Assembly (NCBI GenBank): GCA_008933525.1
Contig: WBUV01000223.1
Location: 1 to 5,872 of the forward strand
DNA: 5,872 nt
Direction: 5' to 3'
Origin: Bacteroidales bacterium
GTDB taxonomy: Bacteria > Bacteroidota > Bacteroidia > Bacteroidales > Tenuifilaceae
Shown here: one piece after another, positions 1 to 5,872 of the stretch
How the letters are laid out: the number at the start of each line of letters is the position of its first letter
Position numbering within the stretch: position 1 is the stretch's first letter
Notes under the pieces: generated by a model
Told to the model about the DNA's origin: nothing
Databases searched by the model: none
What the model saw: the letters and a program-made list of their open reading frames with translations, nothing else
Made by a program: the position numbers and the translations under genes

Positions 1-53
1 ATCAAAGCCTTATTTGCTAGATGTGTTGTCGATATCAAAAAAATCGCAAAAAG

Positions 54-67
54 GTTAACTGGTTAAC
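54..67. promoter_or_regulatory. Operator-like palindrome 1 (marR promoter)
   Basis: The 14-mer GTTAACTGGTTAAC is a near-perfect palindrome, with only the two central bases off symmetry, and holds two GTTAAC half-sites. It lies about 11 bp upstream of the -7 element, over the expected -33 region. It is a variant of the same 14-mer found at 85-98, and the two starts are 31 bp apart, close to three helical turns, so proteins bound to both would sit on the same DNA face. MarR dimers generally bind such palindromes in their own promoters. That this regulator binds here is inference. Confidence 0.68.
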
Positions 68-77
68 TAAATTTTAT

Positions 78-85
78 TACTTTTG
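78..85 (+). promoter_or_regulatory. Promoter -7 element of the MarR gene
   Basis: TACTTTTG matches the Bacteroidota -7 consensus TAnnTTTG exactly. No clear -33 TTTG is visible; that region is occupied by operator 1. Transcription would begin near position 90-92, giving a very short leader of about 15 nt before the ATG at 107. Confidence 0.6.
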
Positions 86-98
86 TAAACCGGTTAAC
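85..98. promoter_or_regulatory. Operator-like palindrome 2 (marR promoter)
   Basis: GTAAACCGGTTAAC is palindromic except for one mismatched pair, around the core AACCGGTT. It begins at the last base of the -7 element and covers the expected transcription start, so a bound repressor would block initiation. With operator 1 it suggests the consensus GTTAACCGGTTAAC. Negative autoregulation by the adjacent MarR protein is the simplest reading but is inferred. Confidence 0.68.
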
Positions 99-106
99 TA
101 ATTTTT

Positions 107-592
107 ATGGAGAAGGATTTTTTAAAAGAATTGGAATTCTTGGGTGTAACTGCAAGAATTAAGCGATTGAGCGATTCGTTATTCTACGATATTAAGAGTC
201 TTTACAATGCCAATGGGATAGATATTGAACCTAGTTGGCATTTGGTTTTACTCATACTTAAAAGGAAGGAGTTTTTAAGTATGGTAGAGCTATCAGAACT
301 CCTAAGTTTGTCGAAACCTGCTGTAACTAAAATGATTAAGAAGATGCAGCAGTTGGACTATATCGTGATTGATTCCGATGGCGCCGATAACCGAAAAAAA
401 ATGATTACTCTTTCGGCAAAGGCAATAGACAATATGCCAAAGTTCGAAAAGATATGGGATGCAGGTCAGCGTTCTGTTCAGCAAATTTTGGAGGGAACCC
501 CATATTTCATGGATGCATTAAGTGATTTTGAAAGGAAGCATTCCGAGGAAAGTTTCAGTAAAAGAGCGCTTAAGAATCTTACGAATGATTGA
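107..592 (+). CDS. MarR-family transcriptional regulator
   Basis: This 161-residue protein has the usual MarR length and layout. An N-terminal helical dimerisation part (about 1-50) is followed by a winged helix-turn-helix: residues 59-86 contain the helix pair MVELSELLSLSKPAVTKMI and the following recognition segment, and the wing is marked by D-x-D-G-A-D-N-R-K-K at about 89-98, the common D-x-R-x-K wing pattern. A C-terminal helical segment closes the dimer interface. MarR proteins are usually repressors relieved by small ligands or oxidation. No cysteine is present, so cysteine-based redox sensing is unlikely. The ATG at 107 has no Shine-Dalgarno, as is common in this phylum. Two palindromes cover its promoter, which suggests autoregulation. 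The next gene starts 128 bp later on the same strand and may be a target, but no operator copy lies before it. The ligand cannot be read from sequence. Confidence 0.9.
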   Translation: MEKDFLKELEFLGVTARIKRLSDSLFYDIKSLYNANGIDIEPSWHLVLLILKRKEFLSMVELSELLSLSKPAVTKMIKKMQQLDYIVIDSDGADNRKKMITLSAKAIDNMPKFEKIWDAGQRSVQQILEGTPYFMDALSDFERKHSEESFSKRALKNLTND

Positions 593-720
593 TTTTGTTT
601 GAGAGGTTACACTTGTACTGATAGTTTGCTATTACAATGCTTGTTGCGATGGAAAAAGTATTGTTATGATAAATAGTTATTGAAATCAAACTGATAAAGA
701 AAATTTAAAAACTTAATGAT

Positions 721-1632
721 ATGTTCTGGATTGGAAATACACCGTTAATAAAATTGAGAAATTTACCAGGATCCAATTGTGCCGATATTTATGTAAAGTT
801 TGAGGGTGCAAATCCTACCGGAAGTATGAAGGATAGAATGGCTCTTTCGATGATTGAAGGTGCCGAGCGTAGGGGAGAGTTAAATCCGGGAGGAAGGATC
901 GTTGAGTATACTGGAGGAAGCACTGGTAGTTCGCTGGCAATGGTTTGTGCCATGAAGGGTTATAAGGCTCATTTTGTATCCTCTAATGGATTTGCTGAGG
1001 AGAAATTGCAAACAATGAGGGCATTTGGCGCAACAGTTGAGATTATTCATGCAGAGAATGGAGTTCTTACTGCTAAAATAATTGACGAGATGATTGCGCG
1101 AACCAAAGAGTTGATAGGCCAGCCCAACACTTTTTGGCCAAACCAAATACATAATGTTGATAACAAGTTAGGTTACCATTCAATGGCCAACGAAATAATT
1201 CAAGAATTAGGAACTGGGATCGATGAGTTTGTTGCAGCAGTGGGAACAGGAGGCTGTATATCGGGTAATGCCGAAATTCTAAAAGATCAAATACCTGGAA
1301 TTAAAATTGTTGCTATCGAGCCTTTCGGCGTAAGAAATGTATCGGGCGGAAATACCAGCGGAAAACATCGACTCGAAGGTATTGGATTATCTTTCAAGCC
1401 AAGTATTCTTCGCCAAGATTTGCTCGATGAGATAATTGCCGTTAAGGATGAAGATGCTTATAGAACTGCAAATGAATTGGCAAGAAAAGAAGGAATTTTT
1501 GGAGGGATTACATCTGGAGCCAACGTGTGGGTGGCTTTGCAGCGTGCCAGACAAATTGGTCCAGGTAAAAAAGTCGTAACTGTGATTGTTGATTCTGGAT
1601 TGAAGTATTTAAATGGCAATTTATACAAATAG
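721..1632 (+). CDS. PLP-dependent cysteine synthase/CBS-family enzyme
   Basis: This 303-residue protein is a fold-type II PLP enzyme of the cysteine synthase/cystathionine beta-synthase family. The PLP-binding lysine is K37 in NPTGSMKDR. The phosphate-binding glycine loop is GTGG at 175-178 followed by CISG, the GITSGA segment is at 262-267, and IVDSGLKYL (289-297) matches the C-terminal SGERYL-type motif whose serine contacts the pyridine nitrogen. The substrate loop, TSGNTG in classical CysK, reads TGGSTG at 64-69, so the serine and the PLP-contacting asparagine positions are changed. Length fits a catalytic domain alone, without a CBS regulatory domain. It could make cysteine from O-acetylserine, but the altered loop argues for a different nucleophile or substrate, so I give no gene symbol. 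It follows the MarR gene by 128 bp and precedes the lipoprotein by 70 bp. No Shine-Dalgarno and no strong -7 match were seen upstream. Confidence 0.88.
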   Translation: MFWIGNTPLIKLRNLPGSNCADIYVKFEGANPTGSMKDRMALSMIEGAERRGELNPGGRIVEYTGGSTGSSLAMVCAMKGYKAHFVSSNGFAEEKLQTMRAFGATVEIIHAENGVLTAKIIDEMIARTKELIGQPNTFWPNQIHNVDNKLGYHSMANEIIQELGTGIDEFVAAVGTGGCISGNAEILKDQIPGIKIVAIEPFGVRNVSGGNTSGKHRLEGIGLSFKPSILRQDLLDEIIAVKDEDAYRTANELARKEGIFGGITSGANVWVALQRARQIGPGKKVVTVIVDSGLKYLNGNLYK

Positions 1633-1702
1633 AAATTTCATTATCTTGGTTTGATATTGATTAATTCACAATACTTGATTTTAAATTAAATAAAACATAC
1701 CT

Positions 1703-2230
1703 ATGCGACAACTAATATTTCTTTTGCTATTTACTTTAGTGCTTGCATCTTGCAACTCTAGTAAAGATAAGGTTGAAGAAATTTCCGGAATTCAATCAGA
1801 TTATCCGAAGGATACAACTCCACGGGTAACAGTTATTGGGGGAATATTCATCACTTCGGACGATCCTCAAAAAACAACCGAATGGTATGGTAAAAACCTT
1901 GGCCTAGCAACCGATGAATATGGCTCGGTGTTCGAATTTCGTAGTGCTAATAATCCTGGTGAAGTAAATTACCTGCGTTGGAGTGCTTTTAAGACAGGTA
2001 GTAATTACTTAAAGCCATCAAGGAAAGAGTTTATGATTAATTACCGTGTTCAGAATATTGAGGGGTTGGTTCGTATGCTTCGCAATAATGGAGTTACAAT
2101 ACTCGATACCATTGCAACGTACGATTACGGAAAGTTTGTTCACATACTCGACCCCGATGGTAATAAAATTGAACTTTGGGAGCCAGTGGACAGTGTTTTA
2201 ACCAAGATGGGCGGCAAAACAACCAAATAG
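1703..2230 (+). CDS. Lipoprotein with glyoxalase/VOC domain
   Basis: The 175-residue product starts with a lipoprotein signal peptide: M-R, a hydrophobic stretch at about 4-15, and the lipobox L14-A15-S16-C17, so the mature protein should be lipid-anchored through C17 in the envelope. A short polar linker leads into one vicinal-oxygen-chelate (VOC) domain from about 42 to 161. Its N-terminal half has GGIFITSDDPQKTTEWYGKN (46-65) and its C-terminal half has YGKFVHILDPDGNKIELWEP (142-161), the typical closing strand. H147 and E157 sit where the family often places metal ligands, but full metal coordination cannot be confirmed. VOC proteins include glyoxalase I, dioxygenases and resistance proteins, and the substrate is not identifiable here. 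Most VOC enzymes are cytoplasmic, so the export signal is notable. The next gene starts 11 nt downstream, suggesting co-transcription. Confidence 0.87.
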   Translation: MRQLIFLLLFTLVLASCNSSKDKVEEISGIQSDYPKDTTPRVTVIGGIFITSDDPQKTTEWYGKNLGLATDEYGSVFEFRSANNPGEVNYLRWSAFKTGSNYLKPSRKEFMINYRVQNIEGLVRMLRNNGVTILDTIATYDYGKFVHILDPDGNKIELWEPVDSVLTKMGGKTTK

Positions 2231-2241
2231 TACCAGATATT

Positions 2242-2781
2242 ATGCGTTATATAGCACTACTCCGAGGTATAAATGTTGGTGGAAACAACATAATTAAGAT
2301 GGAGGACCTAAGGGCTTGTTTTGTGGCAATGGGTTATTCTCATGTCAAAACATATATCCAAAGTGGAAATGTGCTTTTCAGTTCCGATAATGATGGTAAA
2401 CCTGAATTGGTGACAAGGATTGAATCCGAACTTTCAAGTAAGTTTAATTATCAATCCAAGATTGTATTGATTTCGCAATATCAACTGGAAACAGTTGTTA
2501 AAACTGCTCCAGAAGGTTTTGGTTCAAAACCTGAGGAATTCAGGTACGATGTTGTTTTTCTTAAGGAGCCGCTATCTTCAAATGAGGCGTTTCAGAGCCT
2601 GAAACTACGAGAAGGGGTAGATAATGCTTATATTGGAAAGGATGTTCTTTACCTGTCGAGGCTCATCAGTAGGGCAGGGCAGAGCTATTTGTCTAAAATA
2701 ATATCACTTCCAGTTTATCAGTTTATGACTATACGGAATTGGAATACAACCACCAAACTGTTTGAATTGATAGGAGAGTAG
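2242..2781 (+). CDS. DUF1697 family protein
   Basis: This 179-residue cytoplasmic protein belongs to DUF1697, a widespread family without an established function. Family hallmarks are the N-terminal MRYIALLRGINVGGNN (1-16), KTYIQSGNVLF (36-46), YDVVFLKEPL (102-111), YLSRLISRAG (137-146) and the C-terminal TIRNWNTTTKLFEL (163-176). I chose the ATG at 2242 because the family starts exactly at this motif. An in-frame ATG at 2176 would add 22 residues read from an alternative frame of the preceding gene and would overlap it by 55 nt. With the chosen start the gap to the lipoprotein stop is 11 nt, which fits an operon. The gene ends just before a strong palindromic terminator. Confidence 0.88.
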   Translation: MRYIALLRGINVGGNNIIKMEDLRACFVAMGYSHVKTYIQSGNVLFSSDNDGKPELVTRIESELSSKFNYQSKIVLISQYQLETVVKTAPEGFGSKPEEFRYDVVFLKEPLSSNEAFQSLKLREGVDNAYIGKDVLYLSRLISRAGQSYLSKIISLPVYQFMTIRNWNTTTKLFELIGE

Positions 2782-2784
2782 AAA

Positions 2785-2808
2785 AAAGGCTGCCAATTGG
2801 CAGCCTTT
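2785..2808. terminator. Bidirectional intrinsic terminator
   Basis: A perfect 24-bp palindrome lies between the convergent DUF1697 and GAPDH genes. Its stem is AAAGGCTGCC paired with GGCAGCCTTT, with AATT at the centre. On the minus strand the GC-rich stem is followed by a run of six T (complement of 2782-2787), a canonical rho-independent terminator for gap. On the plus strand the tail is TTTAATTTG, somewhat weaker. It starts 3 nt after the DUF1697 stop and lies 17 nt past the gap stop. Confidence 0.92.
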
Positions 2809-2825
2809 AATTTGTATATTAATTA

Positions 2826-3842
<1,017 letters not shown>

Positions 3843-3881
3843 TTATTATTGATGAATAATATGGATAACTAAATTATGTAA

Positions 3882-3889
3882 CAAAGGTA
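3882..3889 (-). promoter_or_regulatory. Probable gap promoter -7 element
   Basis: On the minus strand the sequence reads TACCTTTG, an exact match to the Bacteroidota -7 consensus TAnnTTTG, 51 nt upstream of the GAPDH start. It is the only exact match I found on that strand between gap and the upstream gene. A -33 TTTG at normal spacing is not evident. The transcript leader would be about 45 nt. Confidence 0.62.
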
Positions 3890-4213
3890 TGGAAATTTAG
3901 AATCAGATTAAAATTTGACGATTATCAATAAACATATTTTAACGCAAACGGTTGAATCTGAACAATAAGTGCAAAATTCGGATTTATGGGTTATAGACTG
4001 TTGTTGTAATAGCCTAAACGGTAATAGATTGTAAGTGTGTTTTGGATGTGCGATTTTAAATAATCAATCACAGTTGTTTTTAAGTTTTCTGTTTTTGCCC
4101 GTAAATTCTGAATAAAATTCTTTTTAAACGAGGTTTGTGGCTAAAGTTTAGGAAATAATTTGCCCTTAAAAATCAATTGAATTATTTTTTAAGTAATAAT
4201 CTGAGAATGGTTA

Positions 4214-4333
4214 CAAACCCAGAGGGTTTGAATGTTTATGGCAATGTGCATATTTAGAAATTCGACTCCAGCTGGAGTCGAATAATTTTTATTCACAATG
4301 AATTTCTATAAACATTTGATGCCGCTGGCATCA
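4214..4333. repeat. REP-like triple-hairpin palindromic repeat
   Basis: Three hairpins lie in 120 bp. H1 is CAAACCC-AGA-GGGTTTG (4214-4230). H2 is a perfect 24-bp palindrome at 4260-4283 with the half-site ATTCGACTCCAG. H3 is TGATGCC-GCT-GGCATCA (4317-4333). AATGTTTAT (4231-4239) directly follows H1, and its exact complement ATAAACATT (4308-4316) directly precedes H3. The right arm continues as GAATTTCT (4300-4307), whose complement AGAAATTC occurs at 4256-4263. The layout is therefore hairpin, linker, central palindrome, inverted linker, hairpin. This is reminiscent of dispersed palindromic elements (REP/BIME-like, often linked to IS200-type transposases). No transposase is in the window, so genomic repetition is inferred. 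Confidence 0.72.
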
Positions 4334-4364
4334 TTTATACTAGCAAAACGCCTAATTCAAAAAA

Positions 4365-4988
4365 TCAAATACTACTATTGAAAGTGTTGTAGTCGTCAAA
4401 AGTGTTGATATTCGTAAACGACCTAATATTTTCGGGGCTTGCTTCTATTTCAACCTTAAAGGTGTTGCAGTTATCGAGCAAATCAGTTATGCGATGACCT
4501 TTGCGGTCGGAGAGTATTTCTGATATTTTTGTAGATAATCGCTTGCTGTAAATAGCCAGTAATGGCTCGTTGAATCCGTTGAGTGTTGGAATTACGGCAT
4601 CAACTTTAGGTTGATTCTTGATGTAAGCATCAAAAAGTAGGTTTGCAATGTTGGAGCTTATAAAAGGCATATCGCACGATACAACAAGAACTATTTCGTT
4701 GGATGAATGAAGCAAAGCAGAGTGGATTCCTCCCAGTGGTCCACAGTTTTCAATTATATCGGGGTATATTTTTGCTGGAATTCTATAATCGGTTCGCGCT
4801 TGGTTCGATATTATTATTACCTCATTGCAAATTGGACCTAATGCCCTATGGATTTTTGAAATTATGGTTTCGCCTTCAATTTCAATCAACGCCTTGTTAA
4901 CACCACCAAGCCTAGTTGCCTTGCCTCCGGCAAGAATGGCAAGAGTGGTTTTTAGTTGTTCGTTGTTCGTTGATTGTTGATGAGCCAA
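4365..4988 (-). CDS. mobA: MobA-like molybdenum cofactor nucleotidyltransferase
   Basis: This roughly 207-residue protein resembles MobA, which transfers GMP from GTP to molybdopterin to make the guanine dinucleotide cofactor for molybdoenzymes. The nucleotide-binding signature LAGGKATRLGGVNKAL lies at 19-34 with K32, GPLGGIHSAL is at 83-92, the metal-binding aspartate is D106 in SCDMPF, EPLLAIYSK is at 141-149, and the typical MobA ending FTNINTFDD is at 191-199. The first codon at 4988 is TTG. Upstream in frame no ATG or GTG occurs before a stop at 5034-5036, and no methionine lies before the signature, so TTG is the only conventional start. The extra 10-15 N-terminal residues (HQQSTNNEQ) are encoded by a heptamer tandem repeat. 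No other cofactor genes are nearby. MobA rather than a related sugar or CTP transferase is likely but not certain. Confidence 0.84.
   Translation of the reverse strand: MAHQQSTNNEQLKTTLAILAGGKATRLGGVNKALIEIEGETIISKIHRALGPICNEVIIISNQARTDYRIPAKIYPDIIENCGPLGGIHSALLHSSNEIVLVVSCDMPFISSNIANLLFDAYIKNQPKVDAVIPTLNGFNEPLLAIYSKRLSTKISEILSDRKGHRITDLLDNCNTFKVEIEASPENIRSFTNINTFDDYNTFNSSI
4955..4982. repeat. Heptamer tandem repeat at the mobA start
   Basis: Four consecutive 7-bp units read GTTGTTC, GTTGTTC, GTTGATT, GTTGATG on the plus strand. They encode residues H3 to about Q11 of the MobA-like protein. Because 7 is not a multiple of 3, gain or loss of one unit would shift the reading frame between the TTG start and the enzyme. 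Confidence 0.75.
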
Positions 4989-5040
4989 GAGACTGTTTTT
5001 TTGTTTGATATATTTTGTAACAGAATTGTTTGGTTAATAT

Positions 5041-5072
5041 TCTCCAACACTCCAATACTCCAATACTCCGCT
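5041..5072. repeat. Octamer tandem repeat between yciO-like gene and mobA
   Basis: Four 8-bp units, TCTCCAAC, ACTCCAAT, ACTCCAAT and ACTCCGCT, form a short imperfect tandem array in the 115-nt gap between the two minus-strand genes. No promoter match or hairpin was recognised in this gap, so the array may be a neutral low-complexity spacer. Confidence 0.75.
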
Positions 5073-5103
5073 CTTAAGTATTGTATTGCCTAATTGCAAA
5101 TTG

Positions 5104-5724
5104 TCAAACTAACTCTCCCAGTCCCTCACGGATAACAATCGCCTCTCCGCTAGTGCAATCTACAATGGTTGATGGAATATTGTTGCCATAACCGCCATCA
5201 ATAACCATATCAACGAGTTCCTTGTAGTTTTCGAAAATTTGCTCTGGGTCGGTGGTGTATTCTATCAGTTCATCATCGTCTTTTAACGATGAGGTTAATA
5301 TTGGTTTGCCCAGATATTTTACGATTTCGAGCGGGATTGCGTTGTTGGGAATGCGGATTCCTACTGTTTTTTGTCGACTTATAAAGTAGTCGGGAACCCG
5401 GTTTAGCCCTGGAAGTATGAATGTGAAAGGCCCTGGAAGGTTCCTCTTCATCAACTTAAAGGTTGGATTATCGACCTTGGCAAAATCTGCAATGTGGCTT
5501 AAGTCGTGACAGATGAAAGAGAAGTGTGCATCTTTGGGTTTTTGCCCTTTGATTTTGATAATCCGCTCCACGGCTTTGGAGTTTGAGATATCGCAACCAA
5601 TTCCGTAGACTGTGTCGGTTGGGTAGATTATTATTCCGCCACGTTTTAAAACCTCAACCGCACGCTCAATGTCGTGCGGGTTGGGGTTCTTTTCGTTAAT
5701 TCGTATGTAAATGCACTCAGGCAT
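5104..5724 (-). CDS. YciO/TsaC/Sua5-family (YrdC-domain) protein
   Basis: This 206-residue protein is a single YrdC domain. The family includes TsaC/Sua5, which makes threonylcarbamoyl-AMP from threonine, bicarbonate and ATP for the t6A37 modification of tRNA. Visible motifs are YPTDTVYGIGCD (34-45), LPGPFTFIL (96-104), VGIRIPNN (121-128), TSSLK (144-148), IPSTIVD (183-189) and IREGLG (198-203). Length, the LMKRNLPGPFTFIL segment and the VIDGGYG segment (174-180) are closer to E. coli YciO than to TsaC, and there is no C-terminal Sua5 domain. In the region of the TsaC K-x-R motif this protein reads KIKGQKPKD (57-65), so the canonical arginine is not obvious. YciO is a paralogue with a less settled role. 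The ATG at 5724 lies 8 nt after the transaldolase stop, indicating co-transcription. Confidence 0.9.
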   Translation of the reverse strand: MPECIYIRINEKNPNPHDIERAVEVLKRGGIIIYPTDTVYGIGCDISNSKAVERIIKIKGQKPKDAHFSFICHDLSHIADFAKVDNPTFKLMKRNLPGPFTFILPGLNRVPDYFISRQKTVGIRIPNNAIPLEIVKYLGKPILTSSLKDDDELIEYTTDPEQIFENYKELVDMVIDGGYGNNIPSTIVDCTSGEAIVIREGLGELV

Positions 5725-5732
5725 TTAGAGTA

Positions 5733-5872
5733 TTATCCATTAACTTTCTTGTAATCCTCTAGGAATTTCTGTAAACCGATATCGGTTAGAGGGTGGTTCA
5801 ATAAGCCAAGAATTGCACTTAATGGGCAAGTTGAAACATCGGCACCAGCCTCCAAGCACTGAACAATGTGCA
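5733..5872 (-). CDS. tal: Transaldolase (TalC/FSA type), C-terminal part
   Basis: The last 45 codons of a minus-strand gene are present; the start lies beyond the window edge. The translation begins HIVQCLEAGADVSTCPLSAI, continues with LLNHPLTDIGLQKF and ends in LEDYKKVNG before a TAA stop at 5733-5735. The GAD-x-x-T-x-P segment followed by HPLTD-x-G-x-x-KF-x-x-D is the typical C-terminus of the short (about 215-residue) transaldolase/fructose-6-phosphate aldolase family. Transaldolase moves a dihydroxyacetone unit between sugar phosphates in the pentose phosphate pathway. Active-site residues are outside the window. It is closely followed by the YciO-like gene, 8 nt downstream. No frame disruption is seen in the visible part. 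Confidence 0.9.
   Translation of the reverse strand, partial: HIVQCLEAGADVSTCPLSAILGLLNHPLTDIGLQKFLEDYKKVNG

Noticed and set aside
1..66. Open frame of 21 codons ending at a TAA at 64-66, possibly the tail of an upstream gene
   Set aside because: Its last codons run through the operator palindrome, no family is recognisable, and this length is easily open by chance in AT-rich DNA.
593..720. Possible promoter for the cysteine-synthase-like gene, with TACACTTG and TAGTTTG resembling a -7 element
   Set aside because: One has a base mismatch and the other is one base short of TAnnTTTG; neither has a supporting -33 element.
880..1152. Minus-strand open frame of 90 codons inside the cysteine-synthase-like gene
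   Set aside because: It is antisense to a conserved catalytic region, with no promoter match and no recognisable domain.
2176..2241. Longer start for the DUF1697 protein adding 22 residues
   Set aside because: The extension is read from another frame of the lipoprotein gene, and the family begins at the MRYIALLRGINVGG motif encoded from 2242.
4165..4193. Inverted repeat CTTAAAAAT / ATTTTTTAAG as a terminator or operator
   Set aside because: The stem is AT-only apart from the end pair, contains a one-base length mismatch, and sits far from any gene end.
4260..4290. H2 palindrome followed by AATAATTTTTATT as a plus-strand intrinsic terminator
   Set aside because: No plus-strand gene lies upstream of it, and the palindrome sits at the centre of a symmetrical repeat, which explains it better.

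Overview
The window looks like chromosomal DNA of a Bacteroidota (Bacteroidetes) bacterium. The support is low GC by eye, two matches to the phylum's -7 promoter element TAnnTTTG, no clear Shine-Dalgarno sequences before the starts, and protein sequences typical of the phylum. A Bacteroidales/Marinilabiliales-type genome is my guess from overall protein flavour, not something the window proves.

Layout. Positions 1-2781 carry four plus-strand genes in one direction: a MarR-family regulator with two operator-like palindromes over its own promoter, a PLP-dependent cysteine synthase/CBS-family enzyme with an altered substrate loop, a small lipoprotein with a glyoxalase/VOC domain, and a DUF1697 protein that starts 11 nt after it. 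A perfect 24-bp palindrome (2785-2808) then serves as a shared terminator for this block and for the convergent minus-strand glyceraldehyde-3-phosphate dehydrogenase gene (2826-3830). Positions 3831-4364 (534 bp) hold no convincing gene. They contain the gap promoter and, at 4214-4333, a compact modular array of three hairpins joined by mirrored linker arms, which resembles a dispersed REP-like palindromic repeat. From 4365 to the end, three minus-strand genes follow one another: the C-terminus of a transaldolase (cut by the window edge), a YciO/TsaC-family protein 8 nt behind it, and after a 115-nt gap a MobA-like molybdenum cofactor nucleotidyltransferase whose only usable start codon is TTG.

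How they fit together. GAPDH and transaldolase belong to central carbon metabolism, MobA to molybdenum cofactor maturation and YciO/TsaC to the threonylcarbamoyl-adenylate fold family. The minus-strand set looks like ordinary housekeeping genes rather than a dedicated system. The plus-strand set could be a small MarR-controlled unit, but only the regulator's own promoter carries visible operators. I found no convincing novel defence, mobile or biosynthetic system. The most interesting non-coding signal is the triple-hairpin repeat upstream of gap, followed by the paired operators and the altered active-site loop of the cysteine-synthase homologue.
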